Of a stretch of DNA of 14,062 nucleotides, positions 7,507 to 14,062 are shown piece by piece. Location: contig JAODNB010000085.1 of the NCBI GenBank assembly GCA_025464795.1, forward strand, positions 1-14,062, given 5' to 3'. The translations under genes were made by a program, and so were the position numbers. How positions within the stretch are numbered: the first letter of the stretch is position 1; each line of letters starts with the position of its first letter. This stretch comes from Frankiales bacterium. Lineage in GTDB: Bacteria > Actinomycetota > Actinomycetes > Mycobacteriales > SCTD01. The notes beneath the pieces are model-generated. The model saw only the letters and a list, made by a program, of their open reading frames with translations, made no database searches and was not told where the DNA came from.

Positions 7507-7524
7507 CCTGCATGGTTATGCAGG
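7507..7524 (-). promoter_or_regulatory. ARG box: predicted ArgR operator upstream of argC
   Basis: CCTGCATAACCATGCAGG is a perfect inverted repeat with 7-bp arms and a 4-bp centre. Its 18-bp length and TGCAT/ATGCA half-sites fit the ARG-box plan known for ArgR, whose enterobacterial form is TGAAT-N4-ATTCA. It lies just upstream of the -10-like TATGAT, over the -35 region, so bound ArgR would block RNA polymerase. ArgR itself is encoded in the same cluster. As a hairpin it has no T-run, so it is not read as a terminator. Confidence 0.7.
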
Positions 7525-7546
7525 GACTTCTCGACCACCTCGACAG

Positions 7547-9973
7547 TCAGGCGCCGCGCAGGACTGCTCCGTGGTCCGTCGCCGCCTGAGCCACCGCCGC
7601 ATCGCGGGCCCCCAGCACCTCGGGGTCGGTGAGGGTCCGGTCGGGGGCCCGGAAGCGCAGGGCGTAGGCGAGCGACCGCTTGCCTTCTCCCAGCTGCGGG
7701 CCCGTGTAGACGTCGAACAGGCGGACGCTCTCCAGCAGGGCCCCAGCACCGGCCCGGAGGCTGGCGGCGACGTCTCCCGAGAGCACCGAGCCGTCGACCA
7801 CCAGCGCGACGTCGACCGAGGACGGTGGGTAGGCCGAGACCACAGGAGCCGTCGCAGGGCCCATCGCGACGGCGGCACCGACGAGGGCGTCCAGGTCGAT
7901 CTCCGCGGCGACGGTGCGCGCGGGCAGGCCCAGGAGCGCCGCCACCCGCGGGTGCAGCTCCCCCGCGACCCCGATCGCGCTCCCGTCCAGCAGCATCGCA
8001 GCGCAGCGCCCGGGATGGAACGGAGCCTGCGTCTCCCGCCCGACCGTGAGCTGGACGCCCAGCGAGGCGGCGACGGACACCAGGACCTCCACGGCATCGG
8101 TCACCTCTGCGGGCCGGCCACCACGGCGCCCGGCCAGCACGAGCCCTGCCATCCGAGGCTGGGCGGGCAGTGCAGCATCCAGGGCCACGAGCTCGTCGGC
8201 GGACGGGCGCTGGCTCGTCTTGGGGACCTCCGCGACGGGGATGCCGACGCCTCGGAAGACCGAGCCGATCTCGTAGAGCGCGACGTCCGGGAGCCCACGA
8301 CCGACGTTGCGCAGCAGGGCTGCGAGCAGTCCCGGCAGCAGCGACGGCCGGAGCAGCGCCTCTTCCTCGGAGAGCGGGTTGAGGACGGTGGGCGCTGCGT
8401 GGTGGGCCTGCCCGAGCGCCTCGACGGTGGTGGCTGACACGAACGGCGGCAGCACGACCTCGACCAGTCCTGCCGAGGCAAGGGCCCGGGACGCTGTCCG
8501 CCGACGGCGCTGCCCCTCGGTCAGGCCGCGACCCGCGGGGGCGGTCGGCAGCGCGACCGGCACGGTGTCGTACCCCTCGAGCCGGATGACCTCCTCGACG
8601 AGCTCGGCGGCGCCAGTGAGGTCGGGACGCCAGCCGGGCGGCGTGACCTGCAGGACGGCGTCTCCCTCGACGACGCACCCCACCTCACGCAGGCGCCGGG
8701 TCACCTGCTCCGGCGTGTAGGAGCGGCCGGCGACCTGCCCCGGCTTGTCGACCGGCAGGCGCAGCAGCGGACGCGGGGCGCGGTTGTCGACATCGGTGAC
8801 GCCGACGGCCTTCGCTCCCGTGGCCGCCACGAGCAGCTGGACAGCGACCTCCGCTGCCGCAGCGGCGAGGTCCTGGTCCACGCCGCGCTCGAAGCGCTTG
8901 CTGGCTTCGCTCGGCAGCCGGTGCCGACGGGCGGTGCGCGTGACGGAGGCAGGCTCGAAGTGCGCCGCCTCGATCAGGATCGAGGTGGTCGACGGTGAGA
9001 TCTCGGTCGACGCGCCACCCATCACGCCGGCGAGACCCAGCGGCCCGCTGTCGTCGGTGATGAGCAGGTCACCGGGGTGCAGCGCCCGGTCCTGGTCGTC
9101 CAGGGTGGTGAGCCGCTCCCCCGGTCTGGCCCGCCGCACGACGACCGGCCCCTGCAGCGTCGCCAGGTCGAAGGCGTGGAGCGGCTGACCGAGGTCGAGC
9201 ATCACGTGGTTCGTGACATCCACAGCCAGCGAGATCGGCCGCATGCCGGCGAGCACCAGTCGGCGCTTCATCCAGGCGGGCGAGGGGGCGCTCGGGTCGA
9301 AGCCGGTGAGGGTGCGCGCGACGTAGCGGTCGCAGCCGGGGTCCTCGAGCCGCACCTCGTAGCCCTCGCCCACGGCGGGGACGTCGCGCAGGCCGGCGTC
9401 CTCGAACGCCACGCCGAAGGCCGTGGCCGCCTCCCGAGCGACCCCGCGCACCGACAGCGTGTAGCCACGGTCCGGGGTGACCGCGATGTCGAGCACCTCG
9501 TCCCGGAGCCCCAGCAGCTCCACGACATCCACACCCAGTGGGCTGTCGGGCGGAAGCACCAGGATGCCGGCACTCGTCTCGGCAAGGCGCAGCTCGGCCT
9601 CGCTGCAGATCATCCCATCGCTCGTACGGCCGTAGGTCTGCCGCGTCGCGATCTCGAAGCCGCCCGGCAGGGACGCGCCCGGGAGCGCGAACGGGACCAG
9701 GTCCCCGGCGACGAAGTTCTGCGCGCCGCACACGACGTCGTGCACGCGGGTGCCGGAGTCCACGTGGCAGAAGCGGATGGTCTTCTTGGGCAGGAACTCC
9801 GTGAGCTCCTCGACATCGACCACGCGACCGACGACCACGTTGCGGACGTCCTCGCCGTACCGATGGACCTGCTCCACCTCGAGGCCGGCCCGGATGAGAG
9901 CCGTCGCGATCTCGTCAGCCGTCGCGGTGAGCGTCGGGACGTACGTCCGAAGCCAGGACACGGGAACGCGCAC
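7547..9973 (-). CDS. pheT: Phenylalanyl-tRNA synthetase beta subunit
   Basis: Beta chain of the (alpha-beta)2 enzyme that charges tRNA-Phe. The 808-aa length is normal for the full bacterial form. By homology to known structures the order is an N-terminal segment (MRVPVSWLRTYVP), a tRNA-binding OB domain (about 40-150; VCGAQNFVAGDLVPFALPGA at 81-100, GMICSEAEL at 120-128), B3/B4 editing domain (about 210-370, with DVTNHVMLDLGQPLHAFD at 252-269 and SKRFERGVD at 358-366), B5 (about 405-475), catalytic-like core (about 490-700) and a C-terminal anticodon-binding domain (about 715-808, starting SAYPPSSVDVALVVD). The start is the GTG at 9973, one base after the pheS stop, so translation is almost certainly coupled. 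No truncation or frameshift was seen. Confidence 0.97.
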   Translation of the reverse strand: MRVPVSWLRTYVPTLTATADEIATALIRAGLEVEQVHRYGEDVRNVVVGRVVDVEELTEFLPKKTIRFCHVDSGTRVHDVVCGAQNFVAGDLVPFALPGASLPGGFEIATRQTYGRTSDGMICSEAELRLAETSAGILVLPPDSPLGVDVVELLGLRDEVLDIAVTPDRGYTLSVRGVAREAATAFGVAFEDAGLRDVPAVGEGYEVRLEDPGCDRYVARTLTGFDPSAPSPAWMKRRLVLAGMRPISLAVDVTNHVMLDLGQPLHAFDLATLQGPVVVRRARPGERLTTLDDQDRALHPGDLLITDDSGPLGLAGVMGGASTEISPSTTSILIEAAHFEPASVTRTARRHRLPSEASKRFERGVDQDLAAAAAEVAVQLLVAATGAKAVGVTDVDNRAPRPLLRLPVDKPGQVAGRSYTPEQVTRRLREVGCVVEGDAVLQVTPPGWRPDLTGAAELVEEVIRLEGYDTVPVALPTAPAGRGLTEGQRRRRTASRALASAGLVEVVLPPFVSATTVEALGQAHHAAPTVLNPLSEEEALLRPSLLPGLLAALLRNVGRGLPDVALYEIGSVFRGVGIPVAEVPKTSQRPSADELVALDAALPAQPRMAGLVLAGRRGGRPAEVTDAVEVLVSVAASLGVQLTVGRETQAPFHPGRCAAMLLDGSAIGVAGELHPRVAALLGLPARTVAAEIDLDALVGAAVAMGPATAPVVSAYPPSSVDVALVVDGSVLSGDVAASLRAGAGALLESVRLFDVYTGPQLGEGKRSLAYALRFRAPDRTLTDPEVLGARDAAVAQAATDHGAVLRGA

Positions 9974-9974
9974 G

Positions 9975-11063
9975 TCAGGCCTCCGTTCCGAAGGCCCGGG
10001 TGAAGCGCTGGTCGCCTTCGTACAGGTCCCGGATGTCGGTGATGCCGTGCCGGAACATCAGCGTCCGGTCCAGGCCCATGCCGAACGCGAAGCCGCTGTA
10101 GCGGTCGGGGTTGACACCGCAGGCGACGAGCACGGCCGGGTTGACCATGCCGCACCCCCCCACCTCGATCCACCCCTCGGTGGAGCAGACCCGGCAGGGA
10201 TCCCCGGACCCGAGGCAGGAGAAGCACTGGATGTCGAGCTCGGCGGAGGGCTCGGTGAAGGGGAAGTACGACGGGCGCAGCCGACTGGCAAGGTGCGAGC
10301 CGAACATGGCCTCGGCATAGGCCTCGAGGGTGCCGCGCAGGTGGGCCATGGTGATGCCCTCATCGACGCACAGGCCCTCGACCTGACCGAACACGGGCGA
10401 GTGGGTGGCGTCGAGGGCGTCGTTGCGGAAAACCCGGCCGGGTGCGACGACGTAGCACGGCAGGCCGCGCGCGAGCAGGGAGCGGATCTGGACCGGGCTG
10501 GTCTGGGTGCGCAGCACGACCTGTGAGCCCTCCGGCGCGAGCCACAGCGTGTCCTGCATCTCGCGTGCCGGGTGGTCGGCGGGCATGTTGAGGGCATCGA
10601 AGTTGAACCACTCGTGCTCGACCTCAGGGCCTTCGGCCACCTCCCAGCCCATGCCGATGAACACGTCGGCGATGCGCTCCTGGATGGTCGTCAGGGGGTG
10701 CCGGGCACCCTGCGGAACCAGCCCGGGGAGCAGCGAGACATCCACCTGCTCCTCGACCAGGACCCGCGCGTCCCGCTCGTCTTCCAGCGCAGCCTTCCGT
10801 GCCTCGAAGGCGACCTCGAGGGCCTTGCGGACCTCGTTGACGCGCTTCCCGGCCTCGCCCTTGGCTGCCGGTGGCAGGACGCCGATCTCGCGGTTGGCGA
10901 GGGAGACGTGCGCGTTCCCACCGAGGTGGGCCGTCCGCGCGACGGCCAGCGCCTCCAGGGTGTCGGCGGCAGCGAAGGCGTCAAGGCCGGCGTCCCGGGC
11001 TTCCTCGAGCGCAGGGGCTTGCAGCAGGCTGACCTGCTTCGGGTCGTAGTCGGGCGCGGACAC
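9975..11063 (-). CDS. pheS: Phenylalanyl-tRNA synthetase alpha subunit
   Basis: Catalytic class II subunit that activates phenylalanine and transfers it to tRNA-Phe. The product is 362 aa: an N-terminal coiled-coil arm (about 10-105), then the catalytic core. Motif 2 is around LRTQTSPVQIRSL (184-196) and GRVFRNDALDATHSPVFGQVEG (209-230); motif 3 is GFAFGMGLDR (324-333). A Cys cluster, C280, C283, C290 and C293 (CxxC-x6-CxxC), sits before GWIEVGGCGMVNP and may bind zinc; similar insertions are remembered from other actinobacterial PheS. The start is the GTG at 11063 with GGAG seven bases upstream. The frame is open to 11210, but the extra residues are spacer-encoded and lack family similarity. 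pheT follows after one base. Confidence 0.96.
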   Translation of the reverse strand: MSAPDYDPKQVSLLQAPALEEARDAGLDAFAAADTLEALAVARTAHLGGNAHVSLANREIGVLPPAAKGEAGKRVNEVRKALEVAFEARKAALEDERDARVLVEEQVDVSLLPGLVPQGARHPLTTIQERIADVFIGMGWEVAEGPEVEHEWFNFDALNMPADHPAREMQDTLWLAPEGSQVVLRTQTSPVQIRSLLARGLPCYVVAPGRVFRNDALDATHSPVFGQVEGLCVDEGITMAHLRGTLEAYAEAMFGSHLASRLRPSYFPFTEPSAELDIQCFSCLGSGDPCRVCSTEGWIEVGGCGMVNPAVLVACGVNPDRYSGFAFGMGLDRTLMFRHGITDIRDLYEGDQRFTRAFGTEA

Positions 11064-11070
11064 GGTGCTG

Positions 11071-11074
11071 CTCC
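11071..11074 (-). promoter_or_regulatory. Ribosome binding site deciding the pheS GTG start
   Basis: GGAG (within CTGGAG) on the minus strand, seven bases before the GTG at 11063. It sets the start inside the long open frame. The 79-nt spacer between the kinase gene and pheS otherwise shows no T-box, leader peptide or T-tailed hairpin. Confidence 0.65.
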
Positions 11075-11142
11075 AGTTTCGGGGGTGGCAGGGCTGGTGG
11101 CTTGGCTTGTGCGGCTTGCGGTCAGCGGCGCCCGCCGGAAGA

Positions 11143-12189
11143 TCAGCTCTCGTAGGGAGCGGTGCCGGCGGGCACGACGAATCGGAAGCGCGCCCCCCCG
11201 CTGTCGGCACGACCGACCTCGACGGTGCCGCCGTGCGCTTCCACCAGACCCTTCACGATGTACAAGCCTAGACCCGTCCCGCGCCCGCGGTTCCCTCGCC
11301 AGAACCGGGTGAAGACCCGGGCTGCGGTGTCGGGCGGGATCCCCTCGCCCTCGTCCTCCACGAGGACCTCGGCACCTGTCTCGAACGGGGCGACCGTGAC
11401 CGTGACCGTGCCGGCGCCGTGGCGCAGAGCGTTCTCGACGAGGTTGCCGACCACCTGATCCATCTTGTCGGGGTCGGCCCAGATCTCCGGGAGCTCGCCG
11501 AGGATCTTCACGACGAAGCGGTCCTCGGGCTCGCCGCCGGCGACTCGGCCGTTCACAGCCTTGTGCACGGCAGCGGGCAGGTCGACGACCTGCTTGCGCA
11601 TCTCCAGGCGACCGGCGTCGATCCGGCTGACGTCGAGCAGCTCGGTGAGCAGCCGGGTGACGCGGTCGGCGTCGCTGTTGACCGTCTCGAGCATGAGCTT
11701 CTTCTGCTCGTCGTTGAAGCGGTCCCACTTCGCGAGCAGCGTCGCGGTGAACCCCTTGACGCTGGTCAGCGGGGAGCGGAGCTCGTGGGCGACGGTGGAC
11801 ACGAGATCGGCCCGGCTGCGCTCGGTGCGCTCGCGGGCCCGGTTGTCGCGAATCACGAGCACCAGGCGCTCGAGGGCACGATGCTCGTCGCGCACGTAGG
11901 ACGCGGTGATGAGCAGCTCGCGACCCTTGAGCGGGCCCTTGTCGAGCAGGAGGGCGGCCTCGGGCTGGCGGGTACGGGTGCTGAGGCCGTCGAAGGGCTT
12001 GGTGCACTCCCACCAGTCGCGGCTCTGCCGGTCGACCAGGGGCAGGAGCTCCGACAGAGGGCTCCCGATGACGGAGTCCGCGCTGGTCGCCAAGATGCGC
12101 TCCGCAGCGGGGTTGAGCAGGACGACCGCGCCTGAGCGGTCGGCTACGACCACACCGTCGGGCAGGTCGTCGTACGCGCTCTTGTCCAC
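11143..12189 (-). CDS. Soluble PAS-domain sensor histidine kinase
   Basis: A cytoplasmic two-component kinase of 348 aa from the chosen start, with no transmembrane segment or signal peptide. It has an N-terminal PAS domain (about 3-110; LPDGVVVADRSGAVVLLNPAAERI), a HisKA dimerisation domain with the phosphoacceptor H135 in VAHELRSPL, and a HATPase_c domain. That domain has an N box NLVENALRHG (N253 region), G1 DEGEGIP (279-285) and G2 GRGTGLGLYIVKG (302-314). All catalytic boxes are intact. The GTG at 12189 is chosen because GGAGG lies four bases upstream. A GTG at 12216 that overlaps the methyltransferase stop (GTGA) would add nine residues and lacks a ribosome binding site. No response regulator is adjacent. 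A kinase at this place upstream of pheS is, from memory, also found in Streptomyces. Ligand and partner are unknown. Confidence 0.92.
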   Translation of the reverse strand: MDKSAYDDLPDGVVVADRSGAVVLLNPAAERILATSADSVIGSPLSELLPLVDRQSRDWWECTKPFDGLSTRTRQPEAALLLDKGPLKGRELLITASYVRDEHRALERLVLVIRDNRARERTERSRADLVSTVAHELRSPLTSVKGFTATLLAKWDRFNDEQKKLMLETVNSDADRVTRLLTELLDVSRIDAGRLEMRKQVVDLPAAVHKAVNGRVAGGEPEDRFVVKILGELPEIWADPDKMDQVVGNLVENALRHGAGTVTVTVAPFETGAEVLVEDEGEGIPPDTAARVFTRFWRGNRGRGTGLGLYIVKGLVEAHGGTVEVGRADSGGARFRFVVPAGTAPYES

Positions 12190-12193
12190 GCCA

Positions 12194-12198
12194 CCTCC
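12194..12198 (-). promoter_or_regulatory. Ribosome binding site favouring the kinase start at 12189
   Basis: GGAGG (within AGGGAGGTGG) on the minus strand, four bases before the GTG at 12189. It lies inside the nine-codon extension that a start at 12216 would give, so it argues for the shorter protein. Confidence 0.55.
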
Positions 12199-12212
12199 CT
12201 CGGGCACGTGCG

Positions 12213-13001
12213 TCACTGTAGAACCACAGGCCCAAGCGCGCGCTGAGCACGCGCCGACGCGTACAGGCAGACTGCGGCGGCGCTCGCCAGGTTCAGCGAC
12301 TCAGCGGCGCCGAGCAGCGGGATCCGCACGCGGCGACGGGCTGCGGCAAGCGCTGCGGCTGGCAGCCCGTGAGCCTCGGTGCCGAACAGCCAGGCGGTGG
12401 GGCGGGCGAGGTCACCGGCATCCTCGAGCGCGAACAGGCCGTCCTCCCCTGCACCGCTGGTGGCGAGGACATCGAGCCCCTCGAGGGCGGCGAGCGCCTC
12501 GTCGAGCGAGGCCTCGAGGACGACCGGCAGGTGCCACAGGCTGCCCGCAGTCGCGCGCACGCACTTGCCGTTGTGGATGTCCACGCTCGCACCGGTGAGG
12601 ACGACCGCGTCGGCGCCGGCAGCGTCCGCAGTGCGGATGATCGTCCCTGCGTTGCCGGGGTCCGTGACCTCGTGCAGCACCACGATCAGGCGGGGGTTCG
12701 CCGGCATCGTTCCCTCGAGCAGGGGGGCGACACCGACCAGCCCCTGTGGCGTCACGGTCTCGCCGAGGGCCGTCAGCACCTTCTCGGACACCTCGACCAC
12801 CTCGACGCCCTGCGCGGTGGCCTCGACGGCGAGCGGGTGCGAACGGTCCAGGACGTACAGCTCGAGCAGCTCGCCGGACCGCAGGGCCTCACGGACCGCT
12901 TGCGGGCCCTCGACGACGAACCGCCGCTCAGCCACGCGGGCTGGGCGGCGGTGCAGTCGGCGTACGGCCTGCACCCGCTCGTTGCGGGTGCTCGTGATCA
13001 C
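12213..13001 (-). CDS. TrmH/SpoU-family RNA 2'-O-ribose methyltransferase
   Basis: A 262-aa SPOUT-class (trefoil-knot) methyltransferase expected to methylate a ribose 2'-OH in rRNA or tRNA using S-adenosylmethionine. The N-terminal substrate-binding domain spans about 1-95 (RFVVEGPQAVREAL at 27-40). The SpoU catalytic domain has motif 1 DPGNAGTIIRTADAAGAD at 114-131, motif 2 WLFGTEAHGL at 204-213 and motif 3 IPLLGAAESLNLASAAAV at 227-244. The position after rplT suggests an rRNA target, but the exact nucleotide cannot be read from the sequence. The GTG at 13001 overlaps the rplT stop (GTGA). A close homologue is tsnR, the thiostrepton-resistance methylase, but neighbours give no sign of a resistance role. 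The family is secure and the substrate open. Confidence 0.93.
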   Translation of the reverse strand: MITSTRNERVQAVRRLHRRPARVAERRFVVEGPQAVREALRSGELLELYVLDRSHPLAVEATAQGVEVVEVSEKVLTALGETVTPQGLVGVAPLLEGTMPANPRLIVVLHEVTDPGNAGTIIRTADAAGADAVVLTGASVDIHNGKCVRATAGSLWHLPVVLEASLDEALAALEGLDVLATSGAGEDGLFALEDAGDLARPTAWLFGTEAHGLPAAALAAARRRVRIPLLGAAESLNLASAAAVCLYASARAQRALGPVVLQ

Positions 13002-13381
13002 GCCGAGGCGGGCGCGTTCACGTCGGCCGGAAGGGCGGCCTTGGCCACGGCCACGAGGGCCGCGAAGGCGGGCGCGTCGTTGACCGCCAGGTCCGCGAGG
13101 TTCTTGCGGTCGACCTCGACACCAGCGGCCTTCAGGCCCTGGATGAGCCGGTTGTAGGTCATGTCGTTCTGGCGGGCCGCGGCGTTGATGCGCGTGATCC
13201 AGAGCTGACGGAAGTCACCCTTGCGCTTCTTGCGGTCGCGGTACTCGTAGGTCGCGGAGTGGAGCAGCTGCTCCTTGGCCTTGCGGTACAGGCGGCTGCG
13301 CTGACCGCGGTAGCCACTGGCCTTCTCCAGGACCTCACGACGCTTCTTCTGGGCGTTGACTGCCCTCTTGACGCGTGCCAT
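12998..13381 (-). CDS. rplT: 50S ribosomal protein L20
   Basis: Large-subunit protein that binds 23S rRNA early in assembly; in several bacteria it also represses its own operon. The 127-aa length is near the usual 115-130. The sequence is diagnostic: MARVKRAVNAQKKRREVLEKASGYRG at the start, then SRLYRKAKEQLLHS, YEYRDRKKRKGDFRQLWITRINAAAR (about 46-71) and NRLIQGLKAAGVEVDRKNLADLAV. The N-terminal basic helix is intact. The start is the ATG at 13381, with AAGGAAG at 13395-13389 seven bases upstream. It lies 43 nt after rpmI and overlaps the downstream methyltransferase by 4 nt. The C-terminus has a short Ala-rich extension ending APASA. Confidence 0.98.
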   Translation of the reverse strand: MARVKRAVNAQKKRREVLEKASGYRGQRSRLYRKAKEQLLHSATYEYRDRKKRKGDFRQLWITRINAAARQNDMTYNRLIQGLKAAGVEVDRKNLADLAVNDAPAFAALVAVAKAALPADVNAPASA

Positions 13382-13388
13382 CTCAGTA

Positions 13389-13395
13389 CTTCCTT
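13389..13395 (-). promoter_or_regulatory. Ribosome binding site of rplT
   Basis: AAGGAAG on the minus strand, seven bases before the ATG at 13381, in the 43-nt rpmI-rplT gap. The rest of this gap shows no obvious L20-binding pseudoknot by eye. Confidence 0.6.
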
Positions 13396-13424
13396 GATCT
13401 CAAAGGTGGGGTGGGCTGTGTCTC

Positions 13425-13619
13425 TTAGAGACCGAGGAGCTTCTTCATCTTGCCGGTGTCCGCCTTGGAGACGTCGACCGTTCCGGTGAGGCGACGGGTC
13501 AGCTTCGAGGACTTGCGCTCGAGGAGGTGGCGCTTGCCGGCCTGCTCGCGCTGGAGCTTGCCGCTGCCGGTCACCTTGATGCGCTTCTTGGCGCCGCTGT
13601 GGGTCTTCTGCTTGGGCAT
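13425..13619 (-). CDS. rpmI: 50S ribosomal protein L35
   Basis: Small basic large-subunit protein of 64 aa, the standard length. The sequence MPKQKTHSGAKKRIKVTGSG, followed by KLQREQAGKRHLLERKSSK, is the L35 signature, rich in Lys and Arg throughout. The ATG at 13619 has AAGGA in the infC end/gap region upstream. It follows infC after 18 nt and precedes rplT, the conserved infC-rpmI-rplT order. Nothing unusual was seen. Confidence 0.98.
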   Translation of the reverse strand: MPKQKTHSGAKKRIKVTGSGKLQREQAGKRHLLERKSSKLTRRLTGTVDVSKADTGKMKKLLGL

Positions 13620-13637
13620 GGCTGCCGTCGTCCTTCT

Positions 13638-14062
13638 CTAGTCTTCGGTCTGCGCCGAGGGGGTGCCCTCGTCGGTCTCACTGGTACTGATCTGGTCGGT
13701 CTGGTCCGTCTCGATCAGGTCGGTGTCGCTCTGCGCCTGGCCGGCGCGACCGCCCTCAGCTGCCTTCTGGTCCGCCGCGATCTTCTTGAGGTCGGCGGCG
13801 TTCTTGTGGGGCGCGAGGACCATGATCATGTTGCGGCCGTCCTGCTTGGGGCTGGACTCCACGAAGCCCAGCTCGCTGACGTCCTCCCCGAGGCGCTGGA
13901 GGAGCCGGAAGCCGAGCTCGGGCCGGCTCTGCTCACGACCGCGGAACATGATCGTGATCTTCACCTTGTCGCCCGCCTTCAGGAAGCGGACGACGTGGCC
14001 CTTCTTGGTCTCGTAGTCGTGCGGGTCGATCTTGGGACGGAGCTTCATCTCCTTGATGACGG
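13638..14062 (-). CDS. infC: Translation initiation factor IF-3, C-terminal part (5' end outside the window)
   Basis: IF3 binds the 30S subunit, prevents premature 50S joining and checks the initiator tRNA. About 140 codons are visible, beginning with VIKEMKLRPKI, which continues the frame to the right edge. The Met at 14048 is therefore internal, not the start, and the N-terminal domain is missing from the window. The C-terminal 30S-binding domain shows DPHDYETKKGHVVRFL, KVKITIMFRGREQSRPELG and KQDGRNMIMVLAPHK. After about AADLKKIAADQK there is a roughly 40-residue tail rich in Asp, Glu, Thr and Gln (DLIETDQTDQISTSETDEG), likely disordered; long tails are known in actinobacterial IF3. It heads the infC-rpmI-rplT operon. 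Confidence 0.96.
   Translation of the reverse strand, partial: VIKEMKLRPKIDPHDYETKKGHVVRFLKAGDKVKITIMFRGREQSRPELGFRLLQRLGEDVSELGFVESSPKQDGRNMIMVLAPHKNAADLKKIAADQKAAEGGRAGQAQSDTDLIETDQTDQISTSETDEGTPSAQTED

Noticed and set aside
7489..7546. pheT-argC gap as a pheT terminator
   Set aside because: The only hairpin-capable sequence is the ARG-box palindrome, and it lacks a T-tract; an operator explains it better.
11064..11142. Spacer before pheS as a possible T-box, attenuator or terminator
   Set aside because: Only a short GC stem (CGGC/GCCG) was seen; there is no leader peptide with Phe codons, no T-box sequence and no T-tail.
11064..11210. Possible 49-residue N-terminal extension of PheS
   Set aside because: It would cover the spacer and the end of the kinase gene, and shows no PheS similarity. 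The GTG at 11063 has a well-spaced GGAG.
10691..12250. 519-codon minus-strand frame overlapping pheS and the kinase gene
   Set aside because: Arg/Pro/Gly-rich shadow frame; the kinase and PheS motifs lie in other frames.
13420..13432. Inverted repeat GTCTCTTAGAGAC around the rpmI stop codon
   Set aside because: Arms are only five to six bases with almost no loop, and no T-run follows; too weak for a terminator or a firm L20 operator.

Overview
The window is a visibly very GC-rich stretch in which every supportable gene lies on the minus strand, so transcription runs from high to low coordinates. Family signatures and gene order (infC-rpmI-rplT, an RNA methyltransferase, a histidine kinase, pheS-pheT, then the arginine genes) point to a high-GC actinobacterium (Actinomycetota). 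From memory, Streptomyces has the same translation block followed by arginine genes. The genus cannot be fixed from this sequence. No tRNA, rRNA, CRISPR, insertion sequence or phage gene was found.

Reading in the direction of transcription, region 1 (14062-12213) is a translation operon: the end of infC (IF3), rpmI (L35), rplT (L20), and a TrmH/SpoU-family RNA 2'-O-methyltransferase that overlaps rplT by 4 nt. Region 2 (12189-11143) is a soluble PAS-containing histidine kinase with no adjacent response regulator. Region 3 (11063-7547) is pheS-pheT, the two subunits of phenylalanyl-tRNA synthetase, separated by one base. Region 4 (7488-1) is an arginine cluster: argC-argJ-argB-argD, a receiver-only response regulator, argF, the repressor gene argR, argG, and the first 57 codons of argH, which leaves the window. 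It covers the steps from N-acetylglutamate to arginine; ArgJ recycles the acetyl group.

The arginine genes are packed tightly. argC/argJ, argJ/argB, argB/argD and argG/argH each share an ATGA stop-start overlap. The response regulator, argF and argR follow with gaps of 31, 3 and 2 nt. Just before argC is a perfect 18-bp palindrome that looks like an ArgR operator (ARG box), with a weaker second copy 3 bp away. Between them and the start codon is a -10-like hexamer placed so that the argC message could be leaderless. ArgR is encoded in the same cluster, so autoregulatory arginine feedback is likely.

Most of the window is ordinary core metabolism and translation. The points that stand out are the stand-alone receiver gene inside the arginine operon, the orphan kinase about 8 kb upstream in the same codirectional run (a possible partner), and the argC control region. 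No intergenic gap exceeds 80 nt, and no convincing terminator was seen.
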